Positions 9,053 through 16,013 of a stretch of DNA of 64,000 nt are shown here, in pieces. Each line of letters begins with the position of its first letter. Positions within the stretch are counted from its first letter, which is position 1. Below the pieces are notes generated by a model. It was not told the DNA's origin and did not search any database. It worked only from the letters and a program-made list of their open reading frames with translations. This DNA comes from Burkholderia paludis (GTDB taxonomy: Bacteria; Pseudomonadota; Gammaproteobacteria; Burkholderiales; Burkholderiaceae). The DNA lies in NCBI RefSeq assembly GCF_000732615.1, contig NZ_JPGL01000033.1:1-64000 (forward strand). The letters are read 5' to 3'. The translations under genes were made by a program, and so were the position numbers.

Positions 9053-10225
9053 ATGAGCTACCTGAGCATCGCCGATCGCACCGACAGCTTCTTCATTCCC
9101 TGCGTCACCCTCATCGGTCCCGGCTGCGCACGCGAGACCGGCTCGCGCGCGAAGTCGCTGGGCGCCAGGAAGGCGCTCATCGTGACCGACGCGGGCCTGC
9201 ACAAGATGGGGCTGTCCGGAACCATCGCGGGCTACCTCCGCGAAGCGGGCCTGCAGGCCGCGATCTTCGCCGGCGCGGAGCCCAACCCCACCGACGTCAA
9301 CGTCCATGACGGGGTCAAGCTGTATCAGCAGGAAGGCTGCGATTTCATCGTGTCGCTGGGCGGCGGTTCATCGCATGACTGCGCCAAGGGGATCGGCCTC
9401 GTCACCGCAGGGGGCGGCCACATCCGCGACTACGAGGGCGTGGACAAGTCCACCGTGCCGATGACGCCGCTGATCTCGATCAACACCACGGCGGGCACGG
9501 CCGCGGAAATGACGCGCTTCTGCATCATCACGAACTCCAGCAATCACGTGAAGATGGCGATCGTCGACTGGCGCTGCACGCCGCTCATCGCGATCGACGA
9601 TCCACGCCTGATGGTCGCGATGCCGCCGGCGCTGACCGCGGCCACCGGCATGGATGCGCTCACGCACGCGATCGAGGCCTACGTTTCGACCGCGGCGACG
9701 CCGATCACCGACGCCTGCGCGGAGAAGGCCATCGCACTGATCGGCGAGTGGCTGCCGAAGGCGGTGGCCAACGGCGAATCGATGGAGGCGCGCGCGGCGA
9801 TGTGCTACGCGCAGTACCTCGCGGGCATGGCGTTCAACAACGCGTCGCTGGGCTACGTGCACGCGATGGCGCACCAGCTCGGCGGCTTCTACAACCTGCC
9901 CCACGGCGTGTGCAACGCGATCCTGCTGCCGCACGTGTCGGCGTTCAACCTGATCGCCGCGCCCGAGCGCTTCGCGCGCATTGCCGCGCTGCTGGGCGCG
10001 AACACGGCCGGACTGTCCATCACGGACGCGGCGGCGGCGGCGATCGCCGCCATCCGCGGCCTGTCGGGCGCCATCGGCATCCCGTCGGGCCTGGCCGGCC
10101 TGGGCGTGAAGGCGGAAGACCACGAGGTGATGGCGCACAACGCGCAGAAGGACGCGTGCATGCTCACCAATCCGCGCAAGGCCACGCTCAACCAGGTCGT
10201 CGAGATCTTCCAGGCAGCCATGTAA
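9053..10225 (+). CDS. Iron-containing alcohol dehydrogenase
   Basis: Group III NAD(P)-dependent alcohol dehydrogenase, 390 residues. N-terminal Rossmann-like region with the nucleotide motif SLGGGSSHDCAK, and the metal ligands typical of the family: Asp and His in TGMDALTHAIEAY and two His in HAMAHQLGGFYNLPHG. Start ATG has GGAGAC upstream. Close to short-chain primary alcohol dehydrogenases (YiaY/AdhB type); substrate unknown. It stands alone between an insertion-sequence scar and the siderophore locus, with no obvious functional link to either. Confidence 0.9.
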   Translation: MSYLSIADRTDSFFIPCVTLIGPGCARETGSRAKSLGARKALIVTDAGLHKMGLSGTIAGYLREAGLQAAIFAGAEPNPTDVNVHDGVKLYQQEGCDFIVSLGGGSSHDCAKGIGLVTAGGGHIRDYEGVDKSTVPMTPLISINTTAGTAAEMTRFCIITNSSNHVKMAIVDWRCTPLIAIDDPRLMVAMPPALTAATGMDALTHAIEAYVSTAATPITDACAEKAIALIGEWLPKAVANGESMEARAAMCYAQYLAGMAFNNASLGYVHAMAHQLGGFYNLPHGVCNAILLPHVSAFNLIAAPERFARIAALLGANTAGLSITDAAAAAIAAIRGLSGAIGIPSGLAGLGVKAEDHEVMAHNAQKDACMLTNPRKATLNQVVEIFQAAM

Positions 10226-10230
10226 GGGCC

Positions 10231-10266
10231 GCCCTCCCCTCGACGACGTCGCGTCGGGGAGAGGGC
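10231..10266 (+). terminator. Stem-loop after the alcohol dehydrogenase gene
   Basis: GCCCTCCCCTCGAC and GTCGGGGAGAGGGC form an imperfect 14-bp stem just after the stop codon. There is no clear T-run after it on plus, so it may be a weak terminator or an mRNA 3'-end stabiliser. Confidence 0.45.
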
Positions 10267-10673
10267 ATCGCCGCCGGCGATCCTGCCTTGCATTCCATCG
10301 TGTCACGCCCGTAACGAGGTCCTGACGAACATGCCCGACGCATCCTTCACGCCAGGCGCGCGGCAGCCTGCCGACGCCGACAGCCGCAAGACCGCCCGCC
10401 CCGGCGACAGCCCCGTCACGTCGGTGTACGCCGCGCGGCTTCGCGCCCCGCTGACGACCATCGCGACCAACGTCGCGCACCGCCCCGGCATCGCGTCGGC
10501 GGCGGTCCTGGGATACGACCAGGCCCGGACCCAGCGCGCACCGAACGCTGTCCCACCAGGAGGCGGCTTGCCGGATCGCCGCCTGCCCGAATCCGGCTGA
10601 CGGGCAAGCCCCTCGGGGAGCGCGATCGAGCCGCCCGTCGCGCGAAGCGGGCCCCACCGCGCACCGCGCACCG
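10267..10673. other. Gene-poor stretch between alcohol dehydrogenase and the siderophore locus
   Basis: Open frames on both strands here (for example 10331-10600 plus and 10303-10671 minus) have low-complexity Arg/Ala/Pro/Gly translations without a family match that I can recognise. I see no RNA gene. It probably holds the 3' region of the mbtH-like transcript and decayed DNA. Confidence 0.4.
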
Positions 10674-10889
10674 TCAGGCGGCGGGCGCCTCGCCGAGCGC
10701 CTGGCGCAGGCTGAGCGGGCGCATGTCGGTCCAGACCTGCTCGATGTGGTCGAGGCAGACCTGCTTGGTCCCCTGCACGCCCACCTTGCGCCAGCCGGCG
10801 GGCACTTCCTTGAAATCCGGCCAGATCGAATACTGTTCTTCGTGATTGATGACCACCTGGAAGGTCGCGTTGTCGTTGTCGAAACTCAT
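10674..10889 (-). CDS. MbtH-like protein
   Basis: Small NRPS partner (71 residues) that binds and activates adenylation domains. The family core is visible: the N-terminal SFDNDNATFQVVINHEEQYSIWP, the PAGW motif and the C-terminal VWTDMRPLSLR. Start ATG 10889 has CAGGAG upstream. Last gene of the thioesterase-hydroxylase-sigma-MbtH unit, so its supply is tied to iron limitation. It probably serves several of the seven adenylation domains of this locus; no second MbtH is present. Confidence 0.93.
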   Translation of the reverse strand: MSFDNDNATFQVVINHEEQYSIWPDFKEVPAGWRKVGVQGTKQVCLDHIEQVWTDMRPLSLRQALGEAPAA

Positions 10890-10944
10890 GATGAAAACTC
10901 CTGATTGAATGAAACGTCCGGCACCGGAATCGCGATGGCGCGCA

Positions 10945-11514
10945 TCACATCCGGTCCGCGCGGTAATACGGCTCGAGCCGCGAACGGCAATGCGCCGTCG
11001 CGTCCCGCACCATGCAGTTGACGAGCGTCGACGACACGCCGAGCTGGTCGGAAATCTCCCGCTGCGTATAGCCATATACGTAGTACATGCAGAACGCGGT
11101 ACGGGAGCGTTCGGGCAGTGCGTCGAGCGCGTCGGACAACTCGCACATCGCTTCCCGCACCATGTTGGTCTGCTCGGGCGACGGCGCTTCGGCCGGCACC
11201 TCGAGCCCGGCCTCCTCGGGCGCCCAGTGACACGCCTCGAGATTCATCCGCCGGCACCGGTCGATCGCGTGGTTGCGCACCATCCGCGCCACGTATCCGC
11301 CCGGCTGCCGCACGTCGCAGGCCTCGCATCCTTCCTCGAGCTTGACCCACACGTCGTGCACGACGTCCTCGCCGCGCCGCCGGCATCCGACGATGCGCGT
11401 GGCCGTATCGATCAACGCGCGGCGCGACGCCAGCAGCGCGTGCGTCAGCTCCTGCCCGCGGCCGCCGATCGGCTCCTGCACGGCCGGGCCCCGATCGATG
11501 TCGATGCAGCCCAT
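10945..11514 (-). CDS. ECF sigma factor of the OrbS/PvdS iron-starvation type
   Basis: Extracytoplasmic-function sigma factor expected to transcribe siderophore genes when iron is short. About 190 residues. Region 2 is seen in LIDTATRIVGCRRRGEDVVHDVWVKL and YVARMVRNHAIDRCRR; region 4 in LPERSRTAFCMYYVYGYTQREISDQLGVSSTLVN. The arrangement ATRIVGCR..AEDVV..D and GVS.TLVN is characteristic of OrbS-like proteins. ATG at 11514 follows the hydroxylase stop by one base; ATG 11526 is an alternative. No anti-sigma gene adjoins it, consistent with the OrbS/PvdS class that is controlled by Fur at transcription. Confidence 0.88.
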   Translation of the reverse strand: MGCIDIDRGPAVQEPIGGRGQELTHALLASRRALIDTATRIVGCRRRGEDVVHDVWVKLEEGCEACDVRQPGGYVARMVRNHAIDRCRRMNLEACHWAPEEAGLEVPAEAPSPEQTNMVREAMCELSDALDALPERSRTAFCMYYVYGYTQREISDQLGVSSTLVNCMVRDATAHCRSRLEPYYRADRM

Positions 11515-11515
11515 G

Positions 11516-12496
11516 TCAAACCCCATGCGGTTCCGCCATGGCGACGACGATCCGGCGCGGGCCGGAGAAAGGCGCACGGCCGTGCGTGAGCAGCATGTTG
11601 TCGAGCATCATCACGTCGCCCTGGCGCCACGCAAAATCGAGCCGGTGCGCATCGTAGACGGCGCGCACCGCATCGAGCTCGTCGTCGGCGATCGGCGTGC
11701 CGTCGCCGTAGTACACGTTGCGCGGCAGGTCTTCCTCGTCGACGATGTCGAGCAGCGCCTCGCGCGTCGCCTCTTCGAGCGACGAGACGTGAAACAGGTG
11801 CGCCTGGTTGAACCACACGTCCTCGCCGGTGCGCGGATGCTTCGCGACCGCCTGGCAGATCTGGCGCGTGCGCAGGTTGCCGTCTTCCTTCCACTCCCAC
11901 TCGATCTGCTGCGCGCGGCAATACGCCTCCACCGTCGCGACGTCGTCGGTGTTGAACACCTGCTGCCACGACAGGTCGAGCCCGCCGCCGTAATTGCGCA
12001 CGTACATCAGCCGGCGGGTCGCGAAGCGCTCGCGCAGCGCGGCGTCGAGATCGCGATAGACCGCGCGGGCGTCCGCCACGGGCGTCTCGCCGCGATCGAC
12101 CGGCTCGACGTCGCAGTAGAACCAGATCTTCATCGGCCACTGCGTCGTGTACGCCTGCTCGTTGTGTTGCGGAATCCACTGATGCGCGGGGTATTCGGTC
12201 GACGAATACACGCCCTTCTTCACTTCGCTGCGCGGCGTCGAGCCGAATTCGTACGACAGCAGCGGCGAGCCGAAGCTTTTCGCGAAATCGTGGAAGCGCT
12301 CGATGCTCATGCCGGCGAATCCGCGCAGCAGCACGCCGCCCTCGCGATTCAGGTGCCCGGCGATCGCATCGCGCAGCATCTCGTCGAGAATGTCGGCGCC
12401 AGGCGCCGACAGCACCGGCAGGCGAGTGTCGCCGTGCTGGAAAACCGTCGCATCCATTCGAGTCCCGGGCGGGGCTTCGCGAACATCGATCGACAT
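11516..12496 (-). CDS. TauD/SyrP-like Fe(II)/2-oxoglutarate hydroxylase, probable aspartyl beta-hydroxylase
   Basis: Non-haem iron dioxygenase, 326 residues. The facial triad is visible: His and Glu in WIPQHNEQAY and the distal His in LLTHGRAPFSG, followed by the 2-oxoglutarate-binding Arg in GPRRIVVAM. Homologues such as OrbG and SyrP hydroxylate Asp at the beta-carbon on the carrier domain. Two modules of this locus have Asp-type adenylation codes, so the substrate is inferred to be carrier-bound Asp, giving beta-hydroxyaspartate as an iron ligand. It begins 11 nt after the thioesterase stop with AGGAG before ATG 12496. Confidence 0.87.
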   Translation of the reverse strand: MSIDVREAPPGTRMDATVFQHGDTRLPVLSAPGADILDEMLRDAIAGHLNREGGVLLRGFAGMSIERFHDFAKSFGSPLLSYEFGSTPRSEVKKGVYSSTEYPAHQWIPQHNEQAYTTQWPMKIWFYCDVEPVDRGETPVADARAVYRDLDAALRERFATRRLMYVRNYGGGLDLSWQQVFNTDDVATVEAYCRAQQIEWEWKEDGNLRTRQICQAVAKHPRTGEDVWFNQAHLFHVSSLEEATREALLDIVDEEDLPRNVYYGDGTPIADDELDAVRAVYDAHRLDFAWRQGDVMMLDNMLLTHGRAPFSGPRRIVVAMAEPHGV

Positions 12497-12507
12497 GTTG
12501 ACTCCTA

Positions 12508-13248
12508 TCAAATTGGACTGCGTTGCGCGGTCGGTACGTGCGCATCGAGCGCGTCGCACACCGCCAGAAATGTGCGTGCAGGATCGTCTCGCAGGTACAG
12601 GTGACCGCCGTCGAGTTCGTCGCCCGAGAACGATCCGAGCGTTTCGGCCTGCCAGCCGTCGCGCATCGCGTCGAACGGGCAGCCGGCGTCGCGGCTGCCC
12701 GCGAGCGCGTGGATCGGTGTCGCGAGCGGCGTGCGCGGCACATAACGGTAGTTGGCGCAAAGCTGGAAATCGTTGCGCACGATCGGCAGCATCAGCGCGC
12801 GCAATTCGTCGTGCGCGAGCGCGTCGTCCGGTGCATCGATCGACGTGAGCTCGTCGAGCACGCGCTGCTCCGGGCAGTGCAGCCAGTCGACGCCCGACAG
12901 GCGGTGCGCGCTGCGCGGCGGCCGGCACGCGGACACGACGACGAGCGCCGGCGCGGGCAGCCCGCACGCGCGCAGGCGATGCGCGAGTTCGAATGCGAGC
13001 AGCGCGCCCATGCTGTGGCCGAACAGTGCATAACGGGAAAACACGTGAGGTGCGACCTGGTCGAGCAGGCGATCGACCAGCGGCGCCCACTGCGACAGCA
13101 GCGGTTCTCGCCACTGCGCGCCGCGCCCCGGCACCGCGAGCGGCGCGACGTGAACCCCTGCCGGCGCGAGCGCGCGCCACGGATTGAAAACGGCGCTACT
13201 CCCTCCCGCGAACGGCAGGCAAAACAAGGTGGCGCGTTTCGCCGTCAT
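12508..13248 (-). CDS. Type II thioesterase (NRPS editing)
   Basis: External thioesterase that removes misprimed groups from carrier domains. 246 residues: LFCLPFAGGSSAVF near the start, nucleophile motif FGHSMGALLAFEL, and the C-terminal catalytic His in DGGHLYLRDD. Start ATG 13248 is preceded by GAGGGAAAGG; the longer frame start upstream lacks this. First gene of the Fur-controlled four-gene unit with the hydroxylase, sigma factor and MbtH. Confidence 0.92.
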   Translation of the reverse strand: MTAKRATLFCLPFAGGSSAVFNPWRALAPAGVHVAPLAVPGRGAQWREPLLSQWAPLVDRLLDQVAPHVFSRYALFGHSMGALLAFELAHRLRACGLPAPALVVVSACRPPRSAHRLSGVDWLHCPEQRVLDELTSIDAPDDALAHDELRALMLPIVRNDFQLCANYRYVPRTPLATPIHALAGSRDAGCPFDAMRDGWQAETLGSFSGDELDGGHLYLRDDPARTFLAVCDALDAHVPTAQRSPI

Positions 13249-13335
13249 ACCTTTCCCTCGCCGCGAGGGCCGGCGAGACACCGCATGGCGCGATCGGACC
13301 GGCTCCCGAGGTCATTACGAAATACGACTCTACAT

Positions 13336-13354
13336 GAGAATGATTTGCATTTAA
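13336..13354. promoter_or_regulatory. Fur box upstream of the thioesterase-sigma unit
   Basis: GAGAATGATTTGCATTTAA matches the 19-bp Fur consensus GATAATGATAATCATTATC at 12 of 19 positions by eye. It overlaps the -10 element of the adjoining promoter, so iron-loaded Fur would block transcription of the sigma factor operon. It lies in an AT-rich island of otherwise GC-rich DNA. Confidence 0.7.
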
Positions 13355-13378
13355 CTATTATCTCGAAATCGCTGTCAA
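13349..13378 (-). promoter_or_regulatory. Sigma-70 promoter for the thioesterase-hydroxylase-sigma-MbtH unit
   Basis: On minus, a perfect TTGACA (13378-13373) is followed after 18 bp by TTAAAT (13354-13349). The Fur box covers the -10 region. A housekeeping promoter repressed by Fur and driving the ECF sigma is the known logic of orbS and pvdS. Confidence 0.6.
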
Positions 13379-13446
13379 GTGACATTTCATTGACGGCCGG
13401 GCGGCCCGATCCGGGGATCGGTACGCTCCGGCATGCGCCGCGCCGG

Positions 13447-14565
13447 TCAGCGCGGGCCATAGGATTCGAAGTAGGTTTCGCGCGAGATGCTGACGAGCGC
13501 GGCCCGCTTGTGCGGAAAGTCGAACTCCTTCAGCTTCGAGCCGCCCTGCTCCTGCATGTAGGCGATCCAGCGCTCGTTGTCGATGCGCGGCTCGCCGAAC
13601 AGCCGCTGCGTGCGCGGATCGTCGAGGAACATGTAGTGAAACAGCGAGCGCAGCCACGCCTCGAGCTTCGCCGGCCCCTGGTGGCGCCGGTTGCCGACCA
13701 GGATGTGCAGCCCGCGGTCGTAGTCGCCCGCGTCGCAAAACGGCGCGAGGCGATCCTCCTTGACCCAGTACACCTCGAAATACGCGAACGGCTCGTCGTC
13801 GAAGCAGCCGAACAGCGTCAGCGTATGCGGGTCGGCCGCCTGCGCGGCCAGATACTCGGTATGGGTCTTCACGTCGTCGGCCTGATCCCACACGCGCGCC
13901 ACGCTCGGCAGGTTCATCCAGCGGTTGAACGTCTCGACGTCGCGACCGACGTCGAGCGTGCGCAGCGAGAACGTCAGGTCGAGATGCGGCATGCGCCGTT
14001 CGTAGACGAGCCCCTGCGGCTTCGGCGGCCGGACCGGATGGCGATGATGGTTCGTGATCGTGTAGCGCGGCGGATAGCCGGCACTGCTCGTCGCACGCAG
14101 CCACGGCGCGGGATGCTGCCAGAAGGTCGCGCGATGGCAGCGCAGCCGGCAGCCGGCGGCACCATCGACGATCTCGTCGAACACGCCGCGTCGCACCGCG
14201 TCGACCGCCCACGCATGGCCGACCGGCAGCGTGAATTCGACCGATGACACGTTCACGGGCCGGCTGAAATATTCGGCGAGGAGCGGCAGCAGGACCTCGG
14301 GCGGCTGCCGTTCGAGGCGTCCCGCGTCGCCGGGTGCGATCTCGATCGAGACATGGGTCGCGTCGATGCGCGCGAGCAGCAGTGCGCGCGGTTCGCCGTC
14401 GACGTGCAGTGCAACGCTGCCGCCCGTCCGCACCTGCACGCGGCTCGCGCGGCCGTCGGCCAGCACGAGCGAGAACGACGGGAAGCCGTCGGCGTCGGCG
14501 TCGATTGCGCCCGGGGCGGTGGCCGCGGCCGTCGGCAGCGGGATCAGGGTGGTGTCCATCGTCAT
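13447..14565 (-). CDS. IucB/PvdYII-type siderophore N-acyltransferase (GNAT)
   Basis: Acyl-CoA-dependent transferase expected to acylate N5-hydroxyornithine and form the hydroxamate. 372 residues with an N-terminal extension and a C-terminal GNAT domain of the RhbD/IucB family (about residues 190-365: FNRWMNLPSVARVWDQ, FAYFEVYWVKEDRL, DYDRGLHILVGNRR, RIDNERWIAYMQ). No PvdF-like formyltransferase is present in the locus, so the acyl group is probably acetyl or a longer acyl rather than formyl. Lies 37 nt after the ornithine monooxygenase gene. Confidence 0.87.
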   Translation of the reverse strand: MTMDTTLIPLPTAAATAPGAIDADADGFPSFSLVLADGRASRVQVRTGGSVALHVDGEPRALLLARIDATHVSIEIAPGDAGRLERQPPEVLLPLLAEYFSRPVNVSSVEFTLPVGHAWAVDAVRRGVFDEIVDGAAGCRLRCHRATFWQHPAPWLRATSSAGYPPRYTITNHHRHPVRPPKPQGLVYERRMPHLDLTFSLRTLDVGRDVETFNRWMNLPSVARVWDQADDVKTHTEYLAAQAADPHTLTLFGCFDDEPFAYFEVYWVKEDRLAPFCDAGDYDRGLHILVGNRRHQGPAKLEAWLRSLFHYMFLDDPRTQRLFGEPRIDNERWIAYMQEQGGSKLKEFDFPHKRAALVSISRETYFESYGPR

Positions 14566-14602
14566 GTTCCGTGTGGTTTGTCGGGGGAAAGGAAAAGGCC
14601 GG

Positions 14603-15961
14603 TCAGGCGACGGCCGGCGTGCGCTCGGTGCGGCGCACGCATGCGTCGTACACGGACGCGCCGATTTCGGCCGAGCGAACGGCCAGGATCGACAGCAGCG
14701 TATCGCTCAGCCCGTGCGTCGCCTCGCAGCCGCCCTGCAGCCAGATACCCGGCTGGAAATCGTCGCGCGCCTTCAGCCGGTAGTCGCGGCCCACCTCGAA
14801 CTCGCCGAGATACGGCGCGACGCCGTCGAGCAGGTTCCGGTAATCGTCGCGGCGATAGCCCGTCGCCGCGACGACGATGTCGTATTCGCGCGTTTCGCTC
14901 ACGCCGCGCGCGGTGTCGTCGAACGTCAGCGCGAGGCCGTGCGCGCCCGGCGTCGCCGCGATCAGGTGCCGCTGCGTGAGCAGCGTGTGGCGCGGCTGCG
15001 CGCTGACCTTCTGCATGTAGAACAGCTCATACAGCCGCTCGAGCAGGTCGATGTCGACGACCGAATAGTTGGTGCCGCGGTACTCGTCGAAGAAGCGCTG
15101 CCGCGCATCGGGGCTGCGGTGATAGATCTCGTCGGTGAAGTCGGCGTGAAAGATCTCGTTGACGAACGGGCTGTCGTCGGCCGGCTTGAGCGCGGAGCCG
15201 CGAATCGCGAGCGTCACGTCGAGATCGTCGTCGAGGCCGCCGCGCTGCACGAGATCCTGGAAGATCTCGGCGCCGCTCTGCCCGCCGCCGAGCACCGCGA
15301 TGCGCACGCGGCGGCCCGCCGCGCGGGCCTCGGCGCGGCTCTCGCGCAGCGCCCCGTCGATCGACGGCAGATACGCGGACGAATGCACGAGCCGGCGTGC
15401 ACTCGGGCCGTCGAGCGCGGCCAGCGGCGCGGGCAGCGACGGCCGGCCGCCGACCGCCAGCACGAGGTTCGACGCGGTGCGCGCGACCTCGCTGCCGTCG
15501 GCGCGGCGCGACACGACCTCGAGCGCGCGCACCTTGCCGCCCGCCGAACGCGGCCGCACCGAGAGCACCGATTCGCCATAGTGCGTGCGATCCGCGAACG
15601 CTTCCGCGGCCCAGCGCAGATAACCGTCGTACTCGATGCGCGTCGGCAGGAAACTGCGCAGGTTCACGAAATCCTCTAGCCGCCCCTGCTCATGCAGATA
15701 CTTGAGGAACGAGAACGGGCTGCACGGATCGCGCAGCGTGACGAGATCCTTCAGGAACGAGATCTGCATCCGGCTGTCCTGCAGCAGCATCCCGCTGTGC
15801 CACGCGAACGACGGCTTGCGTTCGATGAAGCGGGCCTGCAGCGCCTGCCCGGATGCGCGGCCGGCTTCGTCGAGCGCGATCGCGAGCGCGAGGTTCGACG
15901 GGCCGAAGCCGATGCCGAGCAGATCGACGGCAGGCGTGGGTGCGTATTGATCGATTGGCAT
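14603..15961 (-). CDS. pvdA: L-ornithine N5-monooxygenase
   Basis: FAD- and NADPH-dependent hydroxylase making N5-hydroxyornithine for the hydroxamate ligand. 452 residues: FAD motif LGIGFGPSNLALA near the start, the substrate-region stretch FLKDLVTLRDPCSPFSF, NADPH motif VLGGGQSGAEIF and the C-terminal ATGYRRDDY. Start ATG 15961 has AGGAGTG at good spacing; a TTG two codons upstream is less likely. It follows the terminating NRPS gene by about 50 bp and precedes the acyltransferase, giving a hydroxylate-then-acylate pair. Confidence 0.95.
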   Translation of the reverse strand: MPIDQYAPTPAVDLLGIGFGPSNLALAIALDEAGRASGQALQARFIERKPSFAWHSGMLLQDSRMQISFLKDLVTLRDPCSPFSFLKYLHEQGRLEDFVNLRSFLPTRIEYDGYLRWAAEAFADRTHYGESVLSVRPRSAGGKVRALEVVSRRADGSEVARTASNLVLAVGGRPSLPAPLAALDGPSARRLVHSSAYLPSIDGALRESRAEARAAGRRVRIAVLGGGQSGAEIFQDLVQRGGLDDDLDVTLAIRGSALKPADDSPFVNEIFHADFTDEIYHRSPDARQRFFDEYRGTNYSVVDIDLLERLYELFYMQKVSAQPRHTLLTQRHLIAATPGAHGLALTFDDTARGVSETREYDIVVAATGYRRDDYRNLLDGVAPYLGEFEVGRDYRLKARDDFQPGIWLQGGCEATHGLSDTLLSILAVRSAEIGASVYDACVRRTERTPAVA

Positions 15962-16013
15962 GCTCAAGCACTCCTGTTGAAATTCATGCGGCGGGTCTGG
16001 ATGAAGGGCGCGC

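Noticed and set aside
10331..10600. 89-codon plus frame and overlapping 122-codon minus frame after the alcohol dehydrogenase
   Set aside because: Low-complexity translations on both strands, no family match and no convincing ribosome site.
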